Notes: a model not told the origin generated them from the letters alone. A stretch of 9,239 nt of DNA from Collinsella aerofaciens (GCA_021639365.1 JAJXHK010000029.1:17134-26372), one strand, 5' to 3'; positions 1 to 6,707 are shown, numbered from the stretch's first letter. Numbers and translations are program-made.

Positions 1-30
1 TTTGCGTTTCCTCAGCTCCGCACCCTTCCG

Positions 31-52
31 GGTTCGAATCCCATGAAATAGG
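31..52 (+). other. tRNA T-arm-like fragment, probably not a functional tRNA
   Basis: The bases around 31-48 contain GGTTCGAATCCC, the conserved T-loop core of bacterial tRNAs. The flanks do not complete a T-stem: only three of five pairs form around the loop. No acceptor 3' strand with CCA follows in register, and the 30 bases before it do not look like a variable loop plus anticodon arm. It could be a decayed tRNA 3' end, an attachment-site remnant, or chance resemblance. The window starts here, so any 5' half lies outside it. Confidence 0.3.
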
Positions 53-59
53 CCCAAAC

Positions 60-88
60 AAAAAACGGTCCCCTTTCGAGGACCGTTT
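60..88 (-). terminator. Rho-independent terminator of the tRNA-Val gene
   Basis: A perfect 9-bp stem (63-71 with 80-88) encloses an 8-base loop. Read on the minus strand it is followed by six T residues (65 down to 60). It begins about 10 bases beyond the CCA end of the tRNA, which is the expected place. On the plus strand only three T residues follow, so it mainly serves the tRNA. Confidence 0.85.
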
Positions 89-97
89 CCAAATCAG

Positions 98-173
98 TGG
101 TGGGCGATGAGGGATTCGAACCCCCAGCCTTGTGCGTGTAAAGCACCTGCGCTAACCGTTGCGCCAATCGCCC
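98..173 (-). tRNA. tRNA-Val, anticodon UAC
   Basis: The complement of this interval folds as a 76-base cloverleaf. It has a 7-bp acceptor stem (167-173 with 102-108), a 4-bp D-stem (161-164 with 149-152), a 7-base anticodon loop at 136-142 with anticodon TAC (complement of 138-140), a five-base variable region, and a T-arm with loop TTCGAAT at 114-120. The discriminator is A and the 3' CCA is encoded (98-100). UAC reads GUA and other valine codons. The outermost pair of the anticodon stem (27-43) is G·A, so only four canonical pairs close that arm. The identity rests on the anticodon and general resemblance to actinobacterial tRNA-Val; no score was computed. Confidence 0.93.
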
Positions 174-183
174 GTGCGGAGAG

Positions 184-211
184 AGTATAGCAAAACAATC
201 GCCTCATTCAC
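184..211 (-). promoter_or_regulatory. Probable promoter of tRNA-Val
   Basis: On the minus strand a -10 element TATACT lies at 189-184, one mismatch from TATAAT. A weak -35 (GTGAAT, 211-206) stands 16 bases upstream. Transcription would start near 177, a few bases before the tRNA 5' end at 173. The -35 matches only three of six consensus bases, so the call rests on the -10 and its position. Confidence 0.5.
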
Positions 212-235
212 CTCATATCCATTAAAGGTAACTGG

Positions 236-276
236 CGCGTGTCCACGCGGAGCTGATTCAGTTGAGATTGCCTGAA
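236..276. promoter_or_regulatory. Inverted repeats upstream of asnB, possible operator
   Basis: Two inverted repeats lie between the divergent tRNA and asnB promoters. CGCGTG and CACGCG are separated by 2 bases (236-249). TTCAG and CTGAA are separated by 10 bases (257-261, 272-276), and the first of these is also part of a 9-base palindrome (253-261). Such repeats are common binding sites for dimeric regulators, but no known operator is recognised. Confidence 0.25.
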
Positions 277-303
277 CATTCCGCCCCTCTTTACGCCCTC
301 GGG

Positions 304-309
304 TATACT
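304..309 (+). promoter_or_regulatory. Putative -10 element for asnB
   Basis: TATACT matches five of six -10 consensus bases and would give a start near 316 and a leader of about 45 bases before the asnB ATG. No good -35 is seen at the proper distance (281-286 is GC-rich), so the promoter may depend on an activator or a non-standard sigma site. The leader is too short for a T-box. Confidence 0.4.
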
Positions 310-360
310 CAAAAGCTACTGATTCGATTTGACGCCCAGCAACAGCAGAGGGGATAGTAT

Positions 361-2241
361 ATGTGCGGTTTTGTCGGTTTTGTCGGTGGGACGGATAACC
401 AATCCGAGGTGCTCACCAAGATGATGGACCGCATCGTCCATCGCGGTCCCGACATGGGCGGTCAGTTTATCGACGGCCGCGTTGCCCTGGGCTTCCGCCG
501 CCTGTCGATCCTCGACCTGACCGAGGCCGGCGCTCAACCCATGGCCAATGAGGACGGCAGCGTCGTCATTGTCTTCAACGGCGAGATCTACAACTTCCAA
601 GAACTCCGTTCCGAGCTCGAGGCCAAGGGCTACAAGTTCCACTGCGGCGCCGACACCGAGAGCCTCCTACACGGCTACGAGGAGTGGGGCGAGGCCGTCC
701 TCGATCGCCTGCGCGGTATGTACGCCTTCGTCATCTGGGACAAAAAGAAGAACAAGCTTTTTGGCGCCCGCGACATCTTTGGCATCAAGCCGCTTTACTA
801 CTATCCCATGGCTGATGCGGGCGACGGCGCTCCGGGCGTGCTCTTTGGTTCCGAGATCAAGAGCTTCCTGGACTACCCGCACTTCCACAAGGCGGTCAAC
901 AAAAAGGCCCTGCGTCCGTACATGACGCTGCAGTATTCGGCAACCGAGGAGACCTTCTTCGAGGGTGTCTACAAGCTGCCGCCGGCGCACTACTTTACCG
1001 TCGATATCCCGACCGGCAAGATGAACATCGAGCGCTACTGGGATTGCGATTACTCTGCCGTCGAGAAGCCGTTCGAAGAGTATGTCGATGAGCTGGACGA
1101 GGTCGTGCACGAGAGCGTCGAGGCCCATCGTATCGCCGACGTCAAGGTCGCGTCGTTCCTCTCCGGTGGCGTCGACTCCAGCTACATCGCCGCTTGCCTC
1201 ATGCCCGACAAGACCTTCTCGGTGGGCTTTGACTACAAGAACTTCAACGAGACCAACTACGCCAAGGAGCTTTCCGATAAGCTCGGCGTCGAGAACGTTC
1301 GCAAGATGATTACCGCCGACGAGTTCTTCGGTGCGCTCGAGGACATCCAGTATCACATGGACGAGCCGCAGTCCAACCTGTCTTCCGTGCCGCTGTGGTT
1401 CTTGGCCGAGATGGCCCGCAAGGACGTCACCGTCGTGCTTTCGGGTGAAGGTGCCGACGAGCTTTTTGGCGGCTACGCCTACTACGAGGACACGGTCCCG
1501 GTGCGCAAGTACAAAAAGATGGTGCCGCTGCCCATCCGTCGCGCGCTCGGTAACCTGGCGCTGCATATGCCGTACTTCAAGGGACATAACTTCCTGGTCA
1601 AGGGTGCCGAGATCCCTGAGAAGTCGTTCCTGGGACAGGCTCTGGTATGGCCGGAGCGCGAGGTCGACGGCGTGCTCAAGCCCGAGTACAACACCGGCGA
1701 CGGCGCCTTTGAGCTTGCCGCTCCCATCTATGCGCGCGTGAAGGGTCAGCCCGAGCTGGTCAAGAAGCAGTACCTGGACATGAACATGTGGCTCCCGGGC
1801 GACATTCTGCTCAAGGCCGACAAGATGTGCATGGCGCATTCGCTGGAGCTGCGCGTACCCTTCCTGGATCGCAAGGTTATGGAGTTCGCCGAGCACATTC
1901 CCGACCGCTACCGCATCAACGAGAACGGCAACAAACAGGTACTCCGCCACGCTGCCAACAAGTCGCTGCCCGATGAGTGGGCCACCCGTCCCAAGGTGGG
2001 CTTCCCGGTGCCGATCGTCTACTGGCTGCGCGAGCAAAAGTGGTACGACTATGTCAAGGAGTACTTCACCGCGCCGTGGGCAAGCGAGTTCTTCGATACC
2101 GACGAGCTCATGCACCTGCTCGATCTGCACTTTGCGGGCAAGGGCGATTTCCAGCGCAAGATCTATACGCCGCTCGTGTTCCTGGTGTGGTACAAGCGCT
2201 TCTTTATCGACGAGGACCAGCCCGCTGTTCAGGCTGCCTAG
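361..2241 (+). CDS. asnB: Asparagine synthase (glutamine-hydrolysing), AsnB family
   Basis: A 626-residue two-domain enzyme that makes asparagine from aspartate, ATP and glutamine-derived ammonia in the cytoplasm. The N-terminal class II glutaminase starts MCGF, so removal of Met exposes the nucleophile Cys2. RGPD (28-31) and NGEIYN (73-78) are its substrate-binding motifs. The C-terminal synthetase has the PP-loop SGGVDSS (268-274), SGEGADELFGGY (361-372) and LRVPFLD (497-503). Length is usual for AsnB. The start is fixed by the required Cys2 and by AGAGGGGA at 347-354. It has its own putative promoter and a strong terminator, so it is probably monocistronic. The next gene is murE. Some AsnB homologues (LtsA, AsnH, B. 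subtilis AsnB) amidate peptidoglycan instead, and sequence inspection alone cannot separate these roles. Confidence 0.95.
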   Translation: MCGFVGFVGGTDNQSEVLTKMMDRIVHRGPDMGGQFIDGRVALGFRRLSILDLTEAGAQPMANEDGSVVIVFNGEIYNFQELRSELEAKGYKFHCGADTESLLHGYEEWGEAVLDRLRGMYAFVIWDKKKNKLFGARDIFGIKPLYYYPMADAGDGAPGVLFGSEIKSFLDYPHFHKAVNKKALRPYMTLQYSATEETFFEGVYKLPPAHYFTVDIPTGKMNIERYWDCDYSAVEKPFEEYVDELDEVVHESVEAHRIADVKVASFLSGGVDSSYIAACLMPDKTFSVGFDYKNFNETNYAKELSDKLGVENVRKMITADEFFGALEDIQYHMDEPQSNLSSVPLWFLAEMARKDVTVVLSGEGADELFGGYAYYEDTVPVRKYKKMVPLPIRRALGNLALHMPYFKGHNFLVKGAEIPEKSFLGQALVWPEREVDGVLKPEYNTGDGAFELAAPIYARVKGQPELVKKQYLDMNMWLPGDILLKADKMCMAHSLELRVPFLDRKVMEFAEHIPDRYRINENGNKQVLRHAANKSLPDEWATRPKVGFPVPIVYWLREQKWYDYVKEYFTAPWASEFFDTDELMHLLDLHFAGKGDFQRKIYTPLVFLVWYKRFFIDEDQPAVQAA

Positions 2242-2266
2242 CCTCGGCTTACGAACGCCTGCGCGT

Positions 2267-2291
2267 AACGGCTCCTCCGGGAGCCGTTTTT
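2267..2291 (+). terminator. Rho-independent terminator after asnB
   Basis: A perfect 9-bp GC-rich stem (2267-2275 with 2280-2288) with a TCCG tetraloop ends in a run of five T residues (2287-2291), 26 bases after the asnB stop codon. This separates asnB from the downstream genes. Confidence 0.92.
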
Positions 2292-2318
2292 GCGTGGGTG
2301 CGTTTCAGTTACTATAAA
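2290..2318 (+). promoter_or_regulatory. Probable murE promoter
   Basis: TTGCGT (2290-2295) and TATAAA (2313-2318) are separated by 17 bases, the optimal spacing. The -10 matches five of six bases and the -35 three of six (TTG). The -35 shares its first two bases with the T-tract of the asnB terminator, so one unit ends where the next begins. The start would be near 2325. Confidence 0.6.
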
Positions 2319-2353
2319 AACCGTCCCTGCCAAGTGGCTGAGAAAGGTGAAAG

Positions 2354-3916
2354 ATGCACCATTCGGATTCCGCGACCGTGACCACGGTCGATACGCTTGC
2401 CAAGCTTCTCGACGTGTGCGGCGAGCTGCGCGCATCAGAGCAGGTTGACGAGCGTGCCGTGACCGGCTGCTCGTTTGATTCGCGCGCGGTCTCGGCAGGT
2501 GACGTGTTCTTTTGCAAAGGTGCTGCCTTTAAGCCCGCGTTTTTGAGCATGGCGCTCGATGCGGGTGCCGTCGCATTTGTGTGCGAAGAGTCGCTGGTCG
2601 AGTCTCTGGAGCCGCTGGCGCAGGAGAGCGGTGCTGCGATACTGGTTGTTGATAGCGTTCGCACGGCCATGGCCCTGTTGCCGCCGGAGGTCTACGACCG
2701 TCCCGACCACGACGTCAAGATCGTGGGCATCACCGGTACCAAGGGAAAGACCACGGCCGCTTTTATGCTTCAGTCCATCATCAAGGCAGCGGGCGAATCC
2801 TGCGGCATGATCGGCTCGGTGAGTACCGACGATGGCATCGAGTGCTACGAGAGCACCAATACTACTCCCGAGGCCCCCGAGGTCTGGCGCCATATCGCCA
2901 ACTGCCGTGAGTCCGGTCGCCAGTCCATGGTCATGGAGGTCTCGAGCCAGGCGCTCAAGTACCAACGCGTCGAGAATCTGCCGTTTGACGTGGCGTGCTT
3001 CCTCAACATCGGCCGTGACCACATCTCGCCGATCGAGCACCCGACCTTCGAGGATTATTTTGAGAGCAAACTCAGGATCTTTGACCAGGCAAAGACCGCC
3101 GTGGTGAATCTGGGCACCGATGAGGTTGACCGTGTGCTAGAGGCAGCGTCGACGGCCGAGCGCTTGGTGACCGTTGGCGTCGAGCATCCCGAGGCAAGCC
3201 TGTGGGCGAGCGATGTCCGCATGCTCGGCTTTAACATCGAGTTCAACTTGCACGGCATGAGCGCCGACGAGCCCGAGGCGGGGGAGAAGGTCCTGCTGGG
3301 TATCGCGGGCGACTTTAACGTGGAAAACGCGCTGGTCGCTATCGCCGCTGCGCGCGAGATCGGCATCGGTATCGAGGCTATCAAGAAGGGCCTCTCCAAA
3401 CTGCGTGTGCCGGGCCGCATGGAGGTCGTGGAGTCGAAGGACGGCCGCGTGATTTGTGTCGTCGACTACGCGCACAACCAGCTTTCGTTCCGTTCGCTTT
3501 TCTCGTCGGTCAAGCGCGCGTTTCCCGCTAGCCCCGTCATTGCGCTGTTTGGCGCCGCCGGCGGCAAGGCGCAGGAGCGCCGCGAGCAATTGCCACGCGA
3601 GGCCGCACCGTATTCCGACCTGATGATCTTTACGAACGAGGATCCAGCTCACGAGGACCCGATGAAGGTCTGTCGCGAGCTTGCCGAGCATGTTCCCGAC
3701 GATACGCCGAACAAGATCATCCTCGACCGCGAAGCCGCTGTGCATGCGGCGTTCAAGGCGGCGCGCGAGGAGTACGTCAACCCCGATGCTCCTACCATTG
3801 TCTTGCTGCTGGCAAAGGGTGACGAGGAGCTCATGCACGTGGGTGACGAGTTCGTGCCCATCGAGAGCGACCTTTCGTTGGCCAATCGCCTGATCGATGT
3901 TACCCAGTTTGACTAA
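2354..3916 (+). CDS. murE: UDP-MurNAc-tripeptide synthetase (MurE family), probably L-lysine or ornithine adding
   Basis: A 520-residue cytoplasmic Mur ligase that adds the third amino acid to UDP-MurNAc-L-Ala-D-Glu with ATP. The N-terminal UDP-binding domain has DSR (42-44). The central ATPase has GTKGKTT (128-134), TTPE (170-173), EVSSQAL, and a Lys at 239 in the position of the carbamylated lysine. The C-terminal domain has DYAHN (371-375). The tetrapeptide that sets specificity reads EDPA (429-432, bases 3638-3649). Meso-diaminopimelate enzymes carry DNPR there, while lysine enzymes carry D(D/N)P(N/A). The arginine that holds diaminopimelate is therefore absent. The start is supported by GAAAGGTGA at 2342-2350. 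Its own promoter follows the asnB terminator. MurI downstream supplies D-Glu to the same pathway. The family is certain; the exact amino acid is inferred. Confidence 0.93.
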   Translation: MHHSDSATVTTVDTLAKLLDVCGELRASEQVDERAVTGCSFDSRAVSAGDVFFCKGAAFKPAFLSMALDAGAVAFVCEESLVESLEPLAQESGAAILVVDSVRTAMALLPPEVYDRPDHDVKIVGITGTKGKTTAAFMLQSIIKAAGESCGMIGSVSTDDGIECYESTNTTPEAPEVWRHIANCRESGRQSMVMEVSSQALKYQRVENLPFDVACFLNIGRDHISPIEHPTFEDYFESKLRIFDQAKTAVVNLGTDEVDRVLEAASTAERLVTVGVEHPEASLWASDVRMLGFNIEFNLHGMSADEPEAGEKVLLGIAGDFNVENALVAIAAAREIGIGIEAIKKGLSKLRVPGRMEVVESKDGRVICVVDYAHNQLSFRSLFSSVKRAFPASPVIALFGAAGGKAQERREQLPREAAPYSDLMIFTNEDPAHEDPMKVCRELAEHVPDDTPNKIILDREAAVHAAFKAAREEYVNPDAPTIVLLLAKGDEELMHVGDEFVPIESDLSLANRLIDVTQFD

Positions 3917-3925
3917 TGAACCATG

Positions 3926-3958
3926 ATGGCGGCGGCGCCCTGAGTGCGCTGTCGCCAT
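3926..3958 (+). other. Intergenic hairpin after murE
   Basis: A 13-bp stem with two G·T wobbles (3926-3938 with 3946-3958) and a 7-base loop begins 9 bases after the murE stop codon. No T-tract follows on either strand, so it is not a standard intrinsic terminator. It may protect the murE mRNA 3' end, cause partial termination, or be a copy of a dispersed palindrome. Confidence 0.45.
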
Positions 3959-4023
3959 AAGCGTGTTCCCTCAATCAAAACATGCCGTCCAAGTCCAAAC
4001 CCTTCTACGTAAACGGAGTAACC

Positions 4024-4935
4024 ATGTCCCACAATACCCTGCCGACCGTCGCTGAGCTTTCGGGCGAGATGCGCGAGCGCTTGGCCAAGGTCAAGTACGT
4101 CTTTACCGACCTGGATGCCACGATGCTCGCACCCGGCTCGTGCGTGCTACGCGACAACGACGGCAACCCCTCGACCAAACTCGTCGAGGCCGTCGTGGCG
4201 CTCGCTCGCGCTGGTATTCAGGTGGTTCCCACCTCGGGCCGCAACCGTACCATGATCCACGAGGACGCGCGCGTGCTCGGTCTCAACTCCTACATCGGCG
4301 AGATGGGCGGCCTGGTCATGTACGACCTCAAAGCCAACGATTGGGAGTATCTGACCGGCGACATGCCCTACGACTCCTCTTGCGGCCTCACGCCGCACCA
4401 GGTGATCGAGCAGACCGGCGTGTGCGAGAAGATCCTCGCCCGCTGGCCGCACAAGATCGAGTATCACAACGACATGTCGACCGGCTACAAATACCGTGAG
4501 GTCACCGTCGGCATGCGCGGCGATGTGCCCGACGATGAGGTTCAGGCCATCCTGGACGAGGCCGGCTGCGGTCTGATCTGGGCTTGCAACGGCCATCTGA
4601 CTCACCTGTCCAAGCCGACGACGCTCGAGCTCGATCGCGTCGAGGACGGTCGCGCATTCAACATCAACCCCGCGGGTCTCAACAAGGGCGTTGCCATCGC
4701 GCGCTTCTGCGAGCACCTGGGGATCGAGCGCGAGGAGACGCTCGCGCTCGGCGATTCCGAGTCCGACTTCTACATGGCCGATCACGTGGGCACGTTCTGC
4801 CTGGTCGAGAATGGCCTGACGAGCGCCGGCGCGCCCGAGTTCCTGGCTGCTTGCGAGAACGCTTTCGTTACGCGCGGCAAAATTGTCGACGGTTGGGCGG
4901 CGACGGCAGAGCTGCTGGTCGCGGCGCGTTCGTAG
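4024..4935 (+). CDS. HAD-superfamily hydrolase, Cof-like type IIB
   Basis: A 303-residue soluble hydrolase of the haloacid dehalogenase superfamily, probably a sugar- or polyol-phosphate phosphatase; the substrate is unknown. All four HAD motifs are present: DLDAT (29-33; Asp29 nucleophile, Asp31 acid/base), Ser71 in PTSGR, Lys221 in NKG, and GDSESD (243-248) for Mg2+ binding. The large insert between motifs II and III fits the type II cap of Cof, sucrose-phosphate phosphatase and mannosyl-3-phosphoglycerate phosphatase relatives. Motif I has Ala32 where Gly is usual. The start at 4024 is chosen because GGAG (4015-4018) stands 5 bases before it. An in-frame ATG at 3982 has no ribosome site. 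A 107-base gap separates it from murE and 51 bases separate it from murI. Confidence 0.85.
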   Translation: MSHNTLPTVAELSGEMRERLAKVKYVFTDLDATMLAPGSCVLRDNDGNPSTKLVEAVVALARAGIQVVPTSGRNRTMIHEDARVLGLNSYIGEMGGLVMYDLKANDWEYLTGDMPYDSSCGLTPHQVIEQTGVCEKILARWPHKIEYHNDMSTGYKYREVTVGMRGDVPDDEVQAILDEAGCGLIWACNGHLTHLSKPTTLELDRVEDGRAFNINPAGLNKGVAIARFCEHLGIEREETLALGDSESDFYMADHVGTFCLVENGLTSAGAPEFLAACENAFVTRGKIVDGWAATAELLVAARS

Positions 4936-4946
4936 CGCGGCGCCGC
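4921..4946 (+). other. GC hairpin over the HAD-gene stop codon
   Basis: A perfect 7-bp all-GC stem (4921-4927 with 4940-4946) has a 12-base loop that contains the TAG stop codon (4933-4935). A T-rich stretch (4961-4966) lies 14 bases later, too far for a standard terminator. It may slow transcription or be a by-product of GC-rich coding sequence. Confidence 0.25.
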
Positions 4947-4986
4947 CGCACTTGGACATGTCTTTTCGAGAGAGACTGGTGAGGTA

Positions 4987-5871
4987 ATGTCCGATATCGA
5001 GAATCCGGCAGGCGACACGCGCCCGATTGGCGTGTTCGATTCTGGTTTGGGCGGTCTGACGGTTGCGCGCGCGATTGCGACGGCGCTGCCGCACGAGTCC
5101 GTCTACTACTTTGGCGACACCAAACGCTGCCCCTACGGCACGCGCACCGAGGATGAAGTGCGCTCGTTTGCGTTGCAGGCGGGTCGTTGGCTTTCGAAGC
5201 ACGACGTCAAGATTATGGTCATCGCCTGCAACACGGCGACCGCTGCGGCCTTGCGTCTGGCCCAGCAGGTGCTCGACGTTCCCGTGATCGGTGTGATTGC
5301 GCCGGGTGCCCGTGCGGCAATCAACAGCACGCGTACGCGTCGCGTGGGCGTGCTCGCCACCAACCTCACTATTCGCTCGGGCGCCTATACGCGCGCCATT
5401 CAGGACCTGGATGCCGGCGTCGATGTATACGGCTGTCCAGCCTCGAGCTTTGTCGAGGTTGTCGAACACGAGCTCGCCTCGGGTGCACATCTGCAGGAAC
5501 AGTGGCTTGAGAACGAGGACATCTTCGATACGCCTGCCGTGCGTGCGCTGGTGGGTGCCACGGTTGAGCCGCTGCGCGACCACGGCATCGATACCGTGGT
5601 GCTCGGCTGTACGCATTTTCCGCTGTTGGTGGGACCTATCCGCCATGCGCTGGGGCCTGGGGTGCGCGTCGTGAGTTCCGCCGAGGAGACCACGCGCGAG
5701 CTGACCGATATTCTCACGCGCCGCGAGCAGCTGGCGGGCGACGCCGCCGAGCCGCAGCATCGTTTTGCCACGACGGCCGATAACATTGCCGAGTTTGCGG
5801 TGGCGGGCAGCTTTATCTTTGGTCAGCCGCTCAAGAGCATCGAACATATCGATATCGATGAGCTGAAATAG
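4987..5871 (+). CDS. murI: Glutamate racemase
   Basis: A 294-residue cofactor-independent racemase converting L-glutamate to D-glutamate, which MurD adds to UDP-MurNAc-L-Ala. The family signature FDSGLGGLT is at 17-25, followed by YFGDTKRCPYG. The two catalytic cysteines are visible: Cys81 in ACNTATA and Cys208 in LGCTHF, with the helper His210. Length is within or slightly above the usual range. The N-terminal 11 residues before the conserved core look unstructured. The ATG at 4987 is preceded by GGTGAGG (4978-4984), closer to the start than optimal. In mycobacteria murI also lies near rph and an rdgB homologue, matching the order here. Confidence in the function is high because both cysteines and their contexts are intact. 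Confidence 0.96.
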   Translation: MSDIENPAGDTRPIGVFDSGLGGLTVARAIATALPHESVYYFGDTKRCPYGTRTEDEVRSFALQAGRWLSKHDVKIMVIACNTATAAALRLAQQVLDVPVIGVIAPGARAAINSTRTRRVGVLATNLTIRSGAYTRAIQDLDAGVDVYGCPASSFVEVVEHELASGAHLQEQWLENEDIFDTPAVRALVGATVEPLRDHGIDTVVLGCTHFPLLVGPIRHALGPGVRVVSSAEETTRELTDILTRREQLAGDAAEPQHRFATTADNIAEFAVAGSFIFGQPLKSIEHIDIDELK

Positions 5872-5907
5872 ATGTAAGGCAGCTGCCAGAGCCTTCGCCA
5901 CATCTTT
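5871..5907 (+). other. Interrupted hairpin between murI and rph
   Basis: GATGT (5871-5875) can pair with ACATC, and inside it AAGGC pairs with GCCTT, with an unpaired CGCC on the 3' side. Four T residues follow. This resembles a weak terminator or attenuator, but the internal asymmetry makes it doubtful, and rph probably still shares the upstream transcript. Confidence 0.25.
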
Positions 5908-5925
5908 TGCCGAAAGGAAATTTCT

Positions 5926-6651
5926 ATGGAGTACATGCAGGTCAACCGCGCCAACGGTCGCGCCGCCAACGAGTTGCGCCCCGTTAAGCTCACCCGTGGC
6001 GTCATGAAGCACGCTCACGGCTCGTGTCTGGCCGAGTTCGGTGACACGCGCGTGCTGTGCGCCGCCACTATCGAGGAGGGCGTGCCGGGCTGGCGAAAGG
6101 GAGCTAAGGCCGGCTGGGTGACCGCGGAATACGCCATGCTGCCGGCGTCGACCGGCAAGCGCTGCAAGCGCGAGCACGCCAACCGCAAGGGCCGCTCCAT
6201 GGAGATCGAGCGCCTCATTGGCCGCAGCCTGCGTACCGTCGTCAACATGAAGGCGCTCGGCGAGCGCACCGTCACCGTCGACTGCGATGTGATTCAGGCC
6301 GATGGCGGCACGCGTACAGCGAGCATCACCGGCGCCTGGGTGGCGCTGCACGACGCCCTCGCCATGTGGGTCGAGGCGGGCAAGATCGAGCGCATCCCGC
6401 TTATCGGCCAGGTGGCTGCAATCTCCATGGGCGTTGTCGACGGCAACACTCTGCTCGACTTGGATTATTCCGAGGACAGCCATGCCGAGGTCGACATGAA
6501 CCTCGTCGCCACCGACACCGGTGAGATGATCGAGCTCCAGGGCACCGGCGAGCAGGCGCCCTTCGACCGTAAGCGCCTCAACGCCCTGCTCGACCTGGGC
6601 GACAAAGGTATCGCCGAGCTCATCGAGCTTCAGCGCCAAGCCATCGCCTAA
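5926..6651 (+). CDS. rph: Ribonuclease PH
   Basis: A 241-residue phosphate-dependent 3'-5' exoribonuclease that trims tRNA precursors and releases nucleoside diphosphates; the family works as a ring-shaped hexamer in the cytoplasm. RPVKLTRG (18-25) opens the core. GWVTAEYAMLP (63-73), KGRSMEIERLIGR (88-100) and DCDVIQADGGTRTASITG (119-136) are family signatures, with the phosphate-binding Gly-Thr-Arg at 128-130. The acidic cluster DLDYSED (178-184) supplies the metal-binding aspartates. Full length, no frameshift. The start is supported by AAAGGA (5913-5918) 7 bases before the ATG. The gap to murI is 54 bases. The stop codon overlaps the 5' arm of the hairpins that follow. Confidence 0.97.
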   Translation: MEYMQVNRANGRAANELRPVKLTRGVMKHAHGSCLAEFGDTRVLCAATIEEGVPGWRKGAKAGWVTAEYAMLPASTGKRCKREHANRKGRSMEIERLIGRSLRTVVNMKALGERTVTVDCDVIQADGGTRTASITGAWVALHDALAMWVEAGKIERIPLIGQVAAISMGVVDGNTLLDLDYSEDSHAEVDMNLVATDTGEMIELQGTGEQAPFDRKRLNALLDLGDKGIAELIELQRQAIA

Positions 6652-6690
6652 CCTGCCAAATAGGGACAGGTTTATTTTGGTAGGTTTTAT
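6650..6690 (+). terminator. Terminator-like region after rph with two alternative hairpins
   Basis: The same left arm can form two structures. One is a 6-bp stem (6650-6655 with 6667-6672) followed by TATTTT. The other is an 11-bp stem with one G·T pair (6650-6660 with 6676-6686) followed by TTTTAT up to 6690. Each has a T-rich tail, so either could end the rph transcript. The left arm includes the last two bases of the rph stop codon. Its AT-rich, partly repeated wording differs from the GC-rich genes around it and hints at a dispersed intergenic element. Confidence 0.5.
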
Positions 6691-6707
6691 CTGGGAAAAC
6701 GTCGAAG

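Noticed and set aside
667..2130. A 487-codon minus-strand frame opposite asnB
   Set aside because: Same cause: antisense shadow of a well-supported gene, no ribosome site and no family similarity seen.
3982..4023. Upstream ATG giving the HAD protein 14 extra residues
   Set aside because: No Shine-Dalgarno sequence precedes it, while GGAG stands correctly placed before the ATG at 4024.
4147..6639. An 830-codon open frame on the minus strand across the HAD gene, murI and rph
   Set aside because: It lies opposite three genes with complete family motifs. High GC in third codon positions keeps the opposing frame open, and the translation shows no recognisable domain.
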